From: a virus | Virus record (IMG/VR): IMGVR_UViG_3300025117_000056 | Span: 1-64,000 of that record | Reading direction: 5' to 3' (one strand) | DNA: 64,000 nucleotides | Part shown: positions 26,012 to 35,299 of the stretch, in pieces | Layout of the letters: every line of letters starts with the position of its first letter | Numbering within the stretch: the first letter of the stretch is position 1 | Program-made: the position numbers and the translations under genes | The notes under the pieces: generated by a model | Seen by the model: only the letters and a program-made list of their open reading frames with translations | What the model was told of the DNA's origin: nothing | Database searches by the model: none

Positions 26012-26032
26012 GTCTTCCTCGAATATAGTAAT

Positions 26033-26050
26033 TACATTAATACTTGATAA
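26033..26050 (-). promoter_or_regulatory. Late promoter element, copy 6
   Basis: TTATCAAGTATTAATGTA on the - strand, 22 bases ahead of the 407-residue virion gene. Identical to the copies at 40606 and 50873. It lies in one of the few gaps of the late block. Confidence 0.7.
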
Positions 26051-26055
26051 ACCCT

Positions 26056-26457
26056 TTAATTACTGTATATTATGATAGTTAATGTGTAAGTTGTGTTTGC
26101 TAGTAAACCTGTAATATTACTAACTTTTATTATTTTATTTTCTTCGGTATATGTTATAAAGGGATGTGAAGTTATAGCACCACCTAGAACTCTTATGATT
26201 TGTGTTCCTGTTGACTTTAAAGCTAAATTATGTTTAAAAGAGATTGAAAATACAGGATTACCACTTGCATCAACTTTGATGTTATTAATAGTTTTAATTT
26301 CTTGATTAAGATTTTCTGATATTGAAAGATTCTTATTTAAAGCATTGTAAACACTTTCAGCAAAGGAATTATAACAAATACCAATCTTTTCAACTAGTTC
26401 CTTTTCATCGTCTTTAAAATCTTCAACGTTTAATCTTTTTGGGCTATCTATTTTCAT
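26056..26457 (-). CDS. Unknown structural protein
   Basis: 133 residues. N-terminal charged helix (residues 1-45), then beta-rich region with GNPVFSISFKHNLALKS and GLLANTTYTLTIIIYS, the latter like an Ig/fibronectin strand. Sits between the tube-like protein and the ejection genes, so probably a tail component. Confidence 0.5.
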   Translation of the reverse strand: MKIDSPKRLNVEDFKDDEKELVEKIGICYNSFAESVYNALNKNLSISENLNQEIKTINNIKVDASGNPVFSISFKHNLALKSTGTQIIRVLGGAITSHPFITYTEENKIIKVSNITGLLANTTYTLTIIIYSN

Positions 26458-29351
26458 TATTTATATGCTCTCGGTGTTGTTTGTTCGTTGTAAGTTACTG
26501 AATATCCAATAATACCAAACTTCTCTCTGGCTACGTTATGTTCAAATTTCAAATATATATAACGACATCTTTGTTTATTTCTAGGCACATACGTTCTAAA
26601 TGGTCTTTCTCCACCATCACCACCATAAACATACTCACCATATGTTTGAGTACCATAATCACCATTACCTTCTGCTTCAAATTCAATACCTTCTAAATGA
26701 GCACTTATATCACTTCTAAAAGACATAGTACCATATGTAAAGTTATATTGATCAAACATTAACGTTGATTCTCTAAATTGTTTCATTAATGATGAATCAC
26801 CTAAAGTTTCCGCGGAATATTGCGTTTCAGTACTTATACCATTGAATATAATACAATCACCAACTAGAATTGGTATTTCGTTATAAAGAATAACTTTACC
26901 TAAAGAAAATATTACATCTTTAATAACGGCTTCGTAAGTTATAGCTGTTGTATATTTTTCATAGTTAGTAAAGGCAATACCAGTTGATGTATTTAGTTCG
27001 TCTACAAGAAGATTAAACCCATCTCTAAGGTCTTCTATATCGTTACTACCAGAATAACTAGTATAAGTTTGTAGAACGTCATCTAGGGCTATTTTTGACA
27101 CTAATGCTTGTAGTCTACCACCTAGATCATTACCTGTTGATAATTTCAATTCGGTATAGTAATCTGAATCATCTAACATCCAATCTTTATCTAACTGATT
27201 TAATAATCGATTAAATCTAACAATAGTAATATATTGTATTTGATATAATACATCATGAATGTTAACATTAAGTATGTTACTTGGAAAAATTATATCACTT
27301 CTAATTGTTGATGGTGATAATGTTTTTTCATATTCTCTATCAGCATAGTCTGTTCTTTCAAAGTTTTTTCTTTCAATTTCTATCTGGTTAATATCTGATG
27401 GACCTAAATAAAGTCTATCATTACCACTATTTACAATACCACAAGTTTTACTCATTATCCAACGAGTCCAAGTCCTTGTAAATACGTTAAAACGATAACA
27501 TTGTGTTGCTGTTGTATCTGTTGGTAATGTTGGTAAAAACAATAGATAAGCTCTATCACTTTCATAAGTTATACCAAAAGACTTCTTAGAGAAATTAGGA
27601 AAATTACTAGATGTTGGTTTTAGTATTAAGTCTTCTATCTTTCTAGAAATAATACTAACAGCACCATCAGTAACGGTAACAACACCTTGACTTGTTAACA
27701 TATATATTTGATTATTCAATACTTGAGCTGTGTCAGCAGCTATTAATGGACTAGATGAGTCTGTTAATGTAACAACGAAAGTATCTGGAGTAGTTCCAGT
27801 TAATCTATATATACCATCAGTCTTAAGAATAAATAAAGATTCTCTTAAAGACATAACTCTTAGAATTGGTTTATCTTTAGATCCAATAGCTATGTAATTT
27901 AATATTGGAACAGATTCAGGTTGTTCTGCTTTTGAATAATAAATCCTATTAGGATTAACTTCATTATCAGACTTAACTGATGAAGTAAATGGTGTTGATG
28001 GAACTACCAAGGGTATTTTAGGACTAATATCATTACCAGAAGCTTCTATATTTGTTCCTAAATAAAATGGTATGTTAGCCATAACTCTTTTTTCTAACAT
28101 CAATTGACCTGGAAGATCATTTGGTCCAGAAAGATAGAAAGCATATACTCTAGATGATTGATTACGATTAATTACTTTAATCAAAGAATTAACCGTATCG
28201 TCTATATTTTGTGAAGGTGTACCAGCTTTAGCTAAAGCAAACTTTTTATTTGGTATATCCTCAACTGTTGAAGCTTCATAAGTTTCATAACCACTTATAT
28301 CACCAATATAAAGTTTAGTTGGTCCACCCACATCACCTTCATCTTTAAAATCATCAACAGCTAAAACATCAAAAAATAAACGATGTAACGTTGATGTATT
28401 TGCATAAAAGACATAACTTTGATATTTAGTTACATCTTTAGCTAATGGTGGTCTATCATTTGAAGAATTTATTCCTTCTCCTGATATTGGATTTGTATAT
28501 AAAGTAGTTCCAGAAGCTCTAAAATCTTCAGAAACTAAATCAGTAGCAGTTACATAACCATTACTAAAATCTGTTGAAGTTGGATAATCTTCAAACACTA
28601 AATTCATTTCATCTTCTGGAACATTTAAAATAGCACCAACCATGTTATCTTTTTGTACATCTCTATAGACTTGGTATCCATAGTTGTTTTCAGAAGTTAT
28701 TGTGTACGCATCAATTATTTCGGTTGGTATTGTAAATGTTAAAGTTGTTGCTTTTGAAGCACCTGAAGTATTTCTTATTATTCCTATCTGTCCCGGAGAT
28801 CCTATTTTTAAATTACCATTAACATCTTTTCTAAACCAAACAACTCTATAAGCTGTCATCTTATTGTTTTCTAACCAATCTGTAGAGGCGTTTAACTCTA
28901 TTTGTATATCTAACGCTTTAGGAACACCAGCACTAACTATATAACCTGGATCTGTTGTTAATTCTGTAGCTTCCAATGCTGATATTACTTTGATTCCTTC
29001 ATTTGTTGTAAAATATAAATTACCATTAGATTCAACACTCTTTATTCTAAGTCCTGATTCTAATTCTGTATATGTTCCTGAGAATTCAGAAAAAGCACCA
29101 CTACCATCATCAAACAATAATTTAGTAGCGTAGTGTATTAGTATTCTACCTTTATATTGTAATAGTTGTTTAGAGACATCCGATGCTGTTCCAAAAGAAT
29201 CACCATATATTTTCATACCTCTACGAGGTTCAATAACACCATCTTTATCTATTACTATATTATTAGCTTGAACTAATGCACCATCTTCCAGTGTTAATTC
29301 ATTTTTAAATGAATGTAATCCCAATGCTGCATTTACTGTTTTTTGTGGCAT
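26457..29351 (-). CDS. Tail tube / stabilisation-like protein
   Basis: 964 residues, one of the largest genes. The start MPQKTVNAALGLHSFKNELTLEDGALVQANNIVIDKDGVIEPRRGM is typical of long beta-rich podovirus tail proteins (tubular protein B or stab-like), with beta-propeller-like repeats such as LLQYKGRILIHYATKLLFDD and NGNLYFTTNEGIKVI. It would lie below the adaptor in the tail. It follows the adaptor gene with an AAGGATG site. Confidence 0.6.
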   Translation of the reverse strand: MPQKTVNAALGLHSFKNELTLEDGALVQANNIVIDKDGVIEPRRGMKIYGDSFGTASDVSKQLLQYKGRILIHYATKLLFDDGSGAFSEFSGTYTELESGLRIKSVESNGNLYFTTNEGIKVISALEATELTTDPGYIVSAGVPKALDIQIELNASTDWLENNKMTAYRVVWFRKDVNGNLKIGSPGQIGIIRNTSGASKATTLTFTIPTEIIDAYTITSENNYGYQVYRDVQKDNMVGAILNVPEDEMNLVFEDYPTSTDFSNGYVTATDLVSEDFRASGTTLYTNPISGEGINSSNDRPPLAKDVTKYQSYVFYANTSTLHRLFFDVLAVDDFKDEGDVGGPTKLYIGDISGYETYEASTVEDIPNKKFALAKAGTPSQNIDDTVNSLIKVINRNQSSRVYAFYLSGPNDLPGQLMLEKRVMANIPFYLGTNIEASGNDISPKIPLVVPSTPFTSSVKSDNEVNPNRIYYSKAEQPESVPILNYIAIGSKDKPILRVMSLRESLFILKTDGIYRLTGTTPDTFVVTLTDSSSPLIAADTAQVLNNQIYMLTSQGVVTVTDGAVSIISRKIEDLILKPTSSNFPNFSKKSFGITYESDRAYLLFLPTLPTDTTATQCYRFNVFTRTWTRWIMSKTCGIVNSGNDRLYLGPSDINQIEIERKNFERTDYADREYEKTLSPSTIRSDIIFPSNILNVNIHDVLYQIQYITIVRFNRLLNQLDKDWMLDDSDYYTELKLSTGNDLGGRLQALVSKIALDDVLQTYTSYSGSNDIEDLRDGFNLLVDELNTSTGIAFTNYEKYTTAITYEAVIKDVIFSLGKVILYNEIPILVGDCIIFNGISTETQYSAETLGDSSLMKQFRESTLMFDQYNFTYGTMSFRSDISAHLEGIEFEAEGNGDYGTQTYGEYVYGGDGGERPFRTYVPRNKQRCRYIYLKFEHNVAREKFGIIGYSVTYNEQTTPRAYK

Positions 29352-29360
29352 TTTTCATCC

Positions 29361-30350
29361 TTATATTGAACGTTTACCTTTTCTACCGATACCACTACTT
29401 CTTAAAATATTATGACGAGATTTAGCTTTGATTGGAGATCCTGATATTCTGTTGTCTAACATTAATCCGTTATTGTTCTCCATTTTTTCTAAACGTCTAG
29501 TAGCAACGGCTAAATTTTGAACATCACCATTAGCTTCTAAAACTAATGTTGCTGTCATTTGTGCTAATAATGGGTGTAGTTCACTTGGACAATTAATTAG
29601 ATCTGTTTCACCAGCTAATGATAATCTATCACCAATAGATAATCTTGGTGGTATGTTCTCGGGATCTAGTTGTATATATTTACCTGAAGTATTTATCGAT
29701 ATAATAGGAACATCAAAACTTATAATTTTATGAGGTGATTTTGTTCTGACGAAATCATATAAAGCTGTTGCTGAAAAATTAGTAGGTAAAGCTGTTTTAT
29801 TTTCATCAGAATTAATTAAAGTTATAATACCGTTAGTTCTATCAATGTTTTGAATTATCGCAACTCTTTCATTTAATACTAAAGCGTTTGGTTTTATTAA
29901 ATAGAAGAATAGTAAACCACCAATACCGTCTATATTATCTTCACTAGTGTGTATTACTAGATTCTCACCTTCTATATAGTATCTAAAAACTCCATTATTA
30001 CCATTATAATCAACTAATTCATCTGTTGATACTTGTATCATATCCTGTTTAGTTTCTTCATCATTTATGTCACTAATATAAAACACTTCTTGAAATTTAG
30101 CTCCTATTGAACGATATGGTATTTCATATCGTTTTACACCAGCTTCTAATGGTATTATTTCTTGAATACGAAAATAGTTCTCTTGTTTTGATAAAATTAA
30201 AGGAATTAATGAGCTTGACATCTCATCGTTTGCTAATTTTAATATGTCATTATCATCTAGTAAATTTTGACTGTCTGGTATATTAGTACGTTTTTTTATA
30301 CTATCTAATAATTCAATAGATGAATAATAGGATTTGTTTGCTGTAGACAT
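29361..30350 (-). CDS. Head-tail adaptor-like protein
   Basis: 329 residues. N-terminal helical part (SSIELLDSIKKRTNIPDSQNLL ... DEMSSSLIPLILSKQENYF) resembles portal-proximal adaptor proteins (gp4/tubular A-like), then beta strands. Located directly upstream of the tube-like gene, as in podoviruses. Similarity is at the level of layout. Confidence 0.5.
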   Translation of the reverse strand: MSTANKSYYSSIELLDSIKKRTNIPDSQNLLDDNDILKLANDEMSSSLIPLILSKQENYFRIQEIIPLEAGVKRYEIPYRSIGAKFQEVFYISDINDEETKQDMIQVSTDELVDYNGNNGVFRYYIEGENLVIHTSEDNIDGIGGLLFFYLIKPNALVLNERVAIIQNIDRTNGIITLINSDENKTALPTNFSATALYDFVRTKSPHKIISFDVPIISINTSGKYIQLDPENIPPRLSIGDRLSLAGETDLINCPSELHPLLAQMTATLVLEANGDVQNLAVATRRLEKMENNNGLMLDNRISGSPIKAKSRHNILRSSGIGRKGKRSI

Positions 30351-30364
30351 AGTACATCCTTATA

Positions 30365-30712
30365 TTATTCTTTTAATTGAGAAGCTAATTCCATTAGTTT
30401 TTTAAGTTTAGCTAATTTATTATCTTTTCCTTCTTCCATTCCATCACATTCAGCTTCATCTTCTTTACATTCTTCCATTTCTTCTTCACTTCCAACAATT
30501 TCTTTAGCTTTCTCTAGTCCTTCTTCTAATCCATCTTTATCTGGAGCGGCTACTGTTACTTTTTTCATACCTTTTAATTCTTCACCACCAGCTTCATTCA
30601 TGATAGAATCAATATCATCAAGCATTGACTCTTTAATCTTCTTAGATTTATCATCAACAAATTTACCTTCTTTTGCTTTCTTTCTTAGTAGATCTTTAAA
30701 TTTTTCAATCAT
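30365..30712 (-). CDS. Small acidic protein
   Basis: 115 residues, Glu/Asp/Lys-rich, with many Cys-Glu-Asp (CKEDEAECDGMEEG) positions and helical ends. Overlaps the preceding gene by eight bases. Not recognised; may bind metal or act as a chaperone. Confidence 0.5.
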   Translation of the reverse strand: MIEKFKDLLRKKAKEGKFVDDKSKKIKESMLDDIDSIMNEAGGEELKGMKKVTVAAPDKDGLEEGLEKAKEIVGSEEEMEECKEDEAECDGMEEGKDNKLAKLKKLMELASQLKE

Positions 30713-30941
30713 TAGAAACTCCTTTATTTTTATTCTCTAAGTAAGTTTTAGTACCACTTATCAAATGTTCTGTTAAGTTTGCACCAAAAAAAGATACAGC
30801 ACAAACCTTTAATAAATCAACTAGCTGAGCACCATCTATATAGTTACCAACTCTAAGTAAAACACTTAGTAGTGTTATTATTCCCATTATCCAAACTTTA
30901 CGATAACCCATTAAAAAATCTAGTTTTAATCTAGATAACAT
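30705..30941 (-). CDS. Holin-like small membrane protein
   Basis: 78 residues from the ATG after CTGGAGTTTAAT (an in-frame ATG-like start at 30962 lies upstream of that site). Two hydrophobic segments (about 13-28 and 38-56) separated by a turn, charged C-terminus (TKTYLENKNKG). The size and layout suit a class II holin or a virion membrane protein. It is inside the structural block and away from the lysis genes. Confidence 0.45.
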   Translation of the reverse strand: MLSRLKLDFLMGYRKVWIMGIITLLSVLLRVGNYIDGAQLVDLLKVCAVSFFGANLTEHLISGTKTYLENKNKGVSND

Positions 30942-30942
30942 A

Positions 30943-31338
30943 TTAAACTCCAGTTGTCTCACTTCTAAATTTAAAAGTTAGACTAACATAACCACTAACG
31001 TCAGGTGAAGTATATTGTACTTGACCACTAGATGTTATATCAAATTCTATACCACTATCATCACCTGTACTATTTACTGACATATACCAACCAGAATTAT
31101 TTTGTACACCTATTAATTCAAATATTTCAAATTTATCACTAGTAGCTTGCAAATCAACACTAACTATAGTTTTAAAAGATCTAACATCAGCATTAGCAAA
31201 AGCTAATCCTGTTACGTTAGTAAATGATGTTTGATTGTTGCTACCACTAAAAGACGTTTCTTCGATATCACCTGTGCTAGGTGAAGATATAGACACTAAT
31301 TTTGGTATTCCATTTACAAAATTTACAGCATATCCCAT
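30943..31338 (-). CDS. Virion protein carrying shared C-terminal module
   Basis: 131 residues. The C-terminal part, IEFDITSSGQVQYTSPDVSGYVSLTFKFRS, matches in pattern the ends of the proteins at 38288 and 39914. The three may attach the same partner or trimerise. Probably a small tail or fibre-tip component. Confidence 0.55.
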   Translation of the reverse strand: MGYAVNFVNGIPKLVSISSPSTGDIEETSFSGSNNQTSFTNVTGLAFANADVRSFKTIVSVDLQATSDKFEIFELIGVQNNSGWYMSVNSTGDDSGIEFDITSSGQVQYTSPDVSGYVSLTFKFRSETTGV

Positions 31339-31358
31339 TTTATATCCTTGTAAAAAGA

Positions 31359-31383
31359 AGAGAAGGACTTCATGTCCTTCTCT
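31359..31383 (-). terminator. Rho-independent terminator
   Basis: Perfect 10-bp stem AGAGAAGGAC/GTCCTTCTCT with a 5-base loop, followed on the - strand by TCTTTTTA. Lies between the 532-residue fibre gene and the next virion gene. Confidence 0.75.
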
Positions 31384-31398
31384 GCTTAATTATGTTAA

Positions 31399-32997
31399 TT
31401 AGATAGCTAATTCAAGATGTGGAGCAAGAACTATTTTACCAAGAGCACTAGCATGTCCAAGTAGTACTATGTTTTTATCGGCTGGAGCAGTTTTAGTAGC
31501 ATTTCCAGCAGTAGCAGAAAGATAAACACGTTTACCTAAATCAAAGTTTCCATCTTTAAGTACAGTAACTTCACCAGCTACTTGTACTAGTCCAGAAGCT
31601 TCATCTGCTATTTCAGCAATAACAACACCAATAGTACCTTCACAAGTACTTAATGCGTCAGCATCAGCAAGAATGATTTCACCAGCAACAGTTTGACTTA
31701 AACAAACAACAGATCCTGCTGGTATAGCACTTCCTGTATTATTAGTTAATGTGATAGAAACAGATTGAACAGAACTACGTGCATCTAATTTAGCGATAGC
31801 ACTTTCAATAGTATCGGTATTTGCTATAACGCCAGCAGAAGCAGCATATGCATCAGAAAGTCCAATATCATTAGCTTCAAGTACAACGTCACCGGCTTGA
31901 CCATTTACAGATGTAACTTCATCGCTAACATCCCATTTTTCCCAAGCACTACCATTGTAAGCTACTTTATCACCAGAAGCAAGAACTATACTACCTCCAA
32001 AAGCACCAAAATCATGTGTTCCTGCTGTTGTAACTCTATATAGAGCACCTTGTACTCTTGCAGCTTCTAAATCTAAATCTGGACTATTTGTAGTAGCATT
32101 ATAAGTACCAGCATAGAACAATGGACTTGGTATAGATTCTACTTCAGTTTCCAAAGCTTGTAAAGCTGCTTTGATTGTTGAACTATCAGCAATAACTGAT
32201 CCTGTAAATGTTCCTAAATGTTGAGCATTTTCAGCAACACCAGAAAGAGTTACTAAATCGTTAGCGTTAGCATCTATTTCTTCTTGAGCTGTTTCTAGAG
32301 CTTGTAGAGCAGCTTTGATTGTTTGATCATCAGCTATAGTAGATCCTGTGAATGATCCTAGATTATCAGAATCAACAGCTACACCAGAAAGTGTTACAAG
32401 ATGTCCAACATCATCAGCAGCACCAGAAGCTACACCGGCAGTTGTTTCATGAGCACTTTCAATTGCTTGTAATGCGACTTTGATAGTTGAGCTATCAGCG
32501 ATTGTGCTTCCAGTAAAAGCACCTAAGTGTTGTGCATTTTCTGCAACACCTGATAATGTAATTAAATCATTAGCATTTACATCAACTTCTTCATGTGCTG
32601 TTTCTAATGCTTGTAATGCAGCTTTTACTGTAGAATTATCGACTATTGTTGATCCAGTAAATTCACCTAAATTCTCAGCATTAACGGCAACACCAGAAAG
32701 TATTACCAAATCACCAATAGCAGTTTCAGCAGTTCCTAAATCTGTATCTAATTTTTCAATACCTGATTGAACAGTTACTTGTGTACGAACAGCAGTTAAA
32801 CCTACTTGATCAGCACCTGAACTACCATCAACTACAGAAGCGATAAGAATTAACTTATCAGCAATAGCTCCAGTAATTTCAGCACTATTTGCACCTACTT
32901 TAATGGAACTTACTTTAAGTATGTCTGTACCACCATTTAGATCGACTTCTTTATGAAACCCATCTATATAACGAATTAATTTACTAATGTCTGTCAT
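31399..32997 (-). CDS. Fibre-like protein with tandem 46-residue repeats
   Basis: 532 residues. After about 75 residues come four repeats of about 46 residues with GVAxNAxxLGxFTGSTIxDxxTIKxALQALE and TAxEExDxNANDLxTLS cores (about 85-290), alternating strand and helix. The C-terminal half (FYAGTYNATTNSPDL ... VSITLTNNTGSAIPAGSVV ... GEVTVLKDGNFDLGKRVYLS) is beta-rich and resembles phage capsid-decoration or fibre modules. Probably trimeric. DNA-level repeats make this a recombination-prone gene. Confidence 0.6.
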   Translation of the reverse strand: MTDISKLIRYIDGFHKEVDLNGGTDILKVSSIKVGANSAEITGAIADKLILIASVVDGSSGADQVGLTAVRTQVTVQSGIEKLDTDLGTAETAIGDLVILSGVAVNAENLGEFTGSTIVDNSTVKAALQALETAHEEVDVNANDLITLSGVAENAQHLGAFTGSTIADSSTIKVALQAIESAHETTAGVASGAADDVGHLVTLSGVAVDSDNLGSFTGSTIADDQTIKAALQALETAQEEIDANANDLVTLSGVAENAQHLGTFTGSVIADSSTIKAALQALETEVESIPSPLFYAGTYNATTNSPDLDLEAARVQGALYRVTTAGTHDFGAFGGSIVLASGDKVAYNGSAWEKWDVSDEVTSVNGQAGDVVLEANDIGLSDAYAASAGVIANTDTIESAIAKLDARSSVQSVSITLTNNTGSAIPAGSVVCLSQTVAGEIILADADALSTCEGTIGVVIAEIADEASGLVQVAGEVTVLKDGNFDLGKRVYLSATAGNATKTAPADKNIVLLGHASALGKIVLAPHLELAI

Positions 32998-33025
32998 TTT
33001 TTAAATCTCCAAAAAATTGTTTATA

Positions 33026-33544
33026 TTATGCTTTTTTTACCAGTAAACGAGCAATAGCTCCTGCTCCTGGATCTGCTGACCATGTTAATGTAATTGCATC
33101 TACTGCCTGATTAAAAGATACTAAAGCTGTACTATTAGCTCCTGCTGTTTTTTGTGAACAAGCAAGAATAACATCACCAGCAGCTAAACCAACAGCAGCA
33201 ACACTTTCTACAGCACCACCACCAGCAGAAGCTGCGGTATCAATTACAACTAAATCTGCTATATCTAATTTTAAAGCTAATGCATCAAATACTACATTTT
33301 GTGATGGAGCTTTAGTTGTAACTCCGTCAACTAATGCATCTTCTATATCAGAACTATTAGCTTTCAATGCTAATGCATCAAATACTGCATTTTGTGAAGG
33401 TGCTTTATCAACAACAGCATTAACAATAGCATCTTCTATAACATCAGCAGCAGCATCTTCAGCAATATCAGTAGCTTCAACTAAAACAGCATCGATAGCA
33501 TCTTGTACGTTTTTTTCATCAATTCCTTTGTAATCTACACTCAT
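33026..33544 (-). CDS. Virion protein with duplicated DKAPSQNAVFDALALK motif
   Basis: 172 residues. The segment VVDKAPSQNAVFDALALK is repeated as VTTKAPSQNVVFDALALK about 38 residues later. This motif is common in phage fibre repeats, where it forms short helices around a trimer axis. The C-terminal 70 residues are a beta-rich cap (ALVSFNQAVDAITLTWSADPG). Confidence 0.6.
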   Translation of the reverse strand: MSVDYKGIDEKNVQDAIDAVLVEATDIAEDAAADVIEDAIVNAVVDKAPSQNAVFDALALKANSSDIEDALVDGVTTKAPSQNVVFDALALKLDIADLVVIDTAASAGGGAVESVAAVGLAAGDVILACSQKTAGANSTALVSFNQAVDAITLTWSADPGAGAIARLLVKKA

Positions 33545-33559
33545 TATTATCTCCTTAGT

Positions 33560-33733
33560 TTATTCATCAATTTTTTCAAATTGATATTGAAGTTTTACTT
33601 TTAAAGGCAATCCTGACATCTTTAAAAGTTTGTTAACTCTTGTTACTAATAATTTTAACATCTTAGCTACTTTCTTACCTACTTCCTGAGAAAGTTGTTG
33701 AATCTCTTCGTTACTTTTTGATTCTAAATCCAT
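33560..33733 (-). CDS. Small basic helical protein
   Basis: 57 residues, AGGAG site. Helical, with VGKKVAKMLKLLVTRVNKLLKMSGLP. It is the first gene after late promoter copy 5. Not recognised. Confidence 0.6.
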   Translation of the reverse strand: MDLESKSNEEIQQLSQEVGKKVAKMLKLLVTRVNKLLKMSGLPLKVKLQYQFEKIDE

Positions 33734-33801
33734 GAAATTGCTCCTATTTAATGTTTATCACCGTTTATTATTCTTCCTAAATAACAGCTACGATAAATAC
33801 T

Positions 33802-33819
33802 CACATTAAAACTTGATAA
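33802..33819 (-). promoter_or_regulatory. Late promoter element, copy 5
   Basis: TTATCAAGTTTTAATGTG on the - strand, 69 bases ahead of the 57-residue gene. Differs from the consensus at two positions of 18. Confidence 0.65.
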
Positions 33820-33825
33820 AATGAA

Positions 33826-34803
33826 TTAACTTAATTGAATTATTACATCTGGATCTAGTATAATATCTTTATTTAAAGGATTATCTTGATTTTTAGAAAC
33901 CACACCAACTTTTATAACGAAATCTCCAGAAACAAATCCATTAATACCAACTTGAGGTAAAACATTAGTTAAACCACCAGTTTTACTAACATATAGTATA
34001 TCACCAAAACTAAAAGCTATTGATACGTTTTTTATAACTCTATCAGACTTAATTTCACCTTGTTCACCATCTAAAGTGTCTGAAGCTAATAAACCAATAA
34101 TACCAACACTATTTGATATAGAAACATCTATCAAATCCATATCACCATTAGTATTAACTCTAACTGGTGTATTCTCTAGAATAGTACTTCCTGTATTATT
34201 TTCTAGAAGTATAGGTGGTGTTTGATTCTGTATCTCTAATAGTTCTTGACTATTTTCCCATTTACCACTAGTAAAGTTGAATTTAAGTATATCACTTTCA
34301 TCAGGACTATATAAATCAACATCAGTTAAACTAGATAAAGAAGCACCAGCACTTACAGCTTTTAAATCAATTTCATTTGTCGAAGCATTTCCTGTGATAC
34401 TAATTGTAGAATCACTAGAAATAAAATTGAAGCTTCTTGTAGACAAATCATCCCCATTAGTACAGCCAATCTCTACCGATCCACCAATGGGACGTTTAAA
34501 AAAACTTGCAACAACTATTTTTGGTATTCCTGAAGCATTATAAACAGAACATCTAAAACGTATTAACTCATATGAACTAATATCAACATAAGTGCTATCA
34601 ACACCAATTATAGTATCGATAGTATCCCAATTAGATTGATTTTTTAGTTTTCCTTCTACAACAACAGCATTGATAATTCCTACATTTTCAGTTACAACTC
34701 TTAGTGAAGGCTGTTCGGCTAAGTCATAACCATCAGAACTACCAAGTATCCCTGTAGATCGAAAATCAATTTCTAAATTGAGTCTACGATCTGCTGTAGA
34801 CAT
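33826..34803 (-). CDS. Structural protein, fibre or decoration
   Basis: 325 residues, Ser/Thr/Asn/Ile-rich beta structure. Segments SSLTDVDLYSPDESDILKFNFTSGKWEN are typical of phage fibre repeats. The start has an AGGAGG site. C-terminal part (NTGSTILENTPVRVNTNG) is like modules in the neighbouring 31399 gene (NTGSAIPAGSVV). Confidence 0.55.
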   Translation of the reverse strand: MSTADRRLNLEIDFRSTGILGSSDGYDLAEQPSLRVVTENVGIINAVVVEGKLKNQSNWDTIDTIIGVDSTYVDISSYELIRFRCSVYNASGIPKIVVASFFKRPIGGSVEIGCTNGDDLSTRSFNFISSDSTISITGNASTNEIDLKAVSAGASLSSLTDVDLYSPDESDILKFNFTSGKWENSQELLEIQNQTPPILLENNTGSTILENTPVRVNTNGDMDLIDVSISNSVGIIGLLASDTLDGEQGEIKSDRVIKNVSIAFSFGDILYVSKTGGLTNVLPQVGINGFVSGDFVIKVGVVSKNQDNPLNKDIILDPDVIIQLS

Positions 34804-34820
34804 TTGTACCTCCTAATAAT

Positions 34821-35288
34821 TTATAAATTCTTAAATTCTTCGAATGTTAATGGACTTTCTGGTAAAACTTGTTCTTGTGTTATATCTCTTAAGTACATTC
34901 TATAGTTCTTCATTAGTATTAATTCTTCTGATGTTATAGGGTAATCAGAAAGCATATACTTATCTGTAGATTGTAGTAGTACATTTCTTTTGTTTCTTAA
35001 CTGTTCTATGTTATACTCATTAGTAATGTCTTCAATTGTGATAACATAATCAGCTTTGATTGTGTATTCTGTATATATAACAGTTTCTCCTAGTATTTCT
35101 TCTGTTTTTTCTTCTTGACTAAGGATTCTAGAAAGAAGTTCTTCTGGGACTGTTCTTAGTTTACGTTCTGGTAAACCTATTACCTTTTCATCAATTTGTT
35201 GTTGTAACCAAGAGTCAATTCTTTCATCTTCAACTTTTGATGGATAGTATTTATTTGTTATTTCATTATGTATTATTACTTTTTTCAT
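34821..35288 (-). CDS. Tail fibre assembly-type protein
   Basis: 155 residues. The C-terminal block LRNKRNVLLQSTDKYMLSDYPITSEELILMKNYRMYLRDIT is the pattern of phage tail fibre assembly chaperones (LRxxRDxLLxxTDW ... LTxEExxxWxxYRQALRDI). Located right after the large fibre gene, as usual for such chaperones. Confidence 0.65.
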   Translation of the reverse strand: MKKVIIHNEITNKYYPSKVEDERIDSWLQQQIDEKVIGLPERKLRTVPEELLSRILSQEEKTEEILGETVIYTEYTIKADYVITIEDITNEYNIEQLRNKRNVLLQSTDKYMLSDYPITSEELILMKNYRMYLRDITQEQVLPESPLTFEEFKNL

Positions 35289-35299
35289 ATATTATCCTT

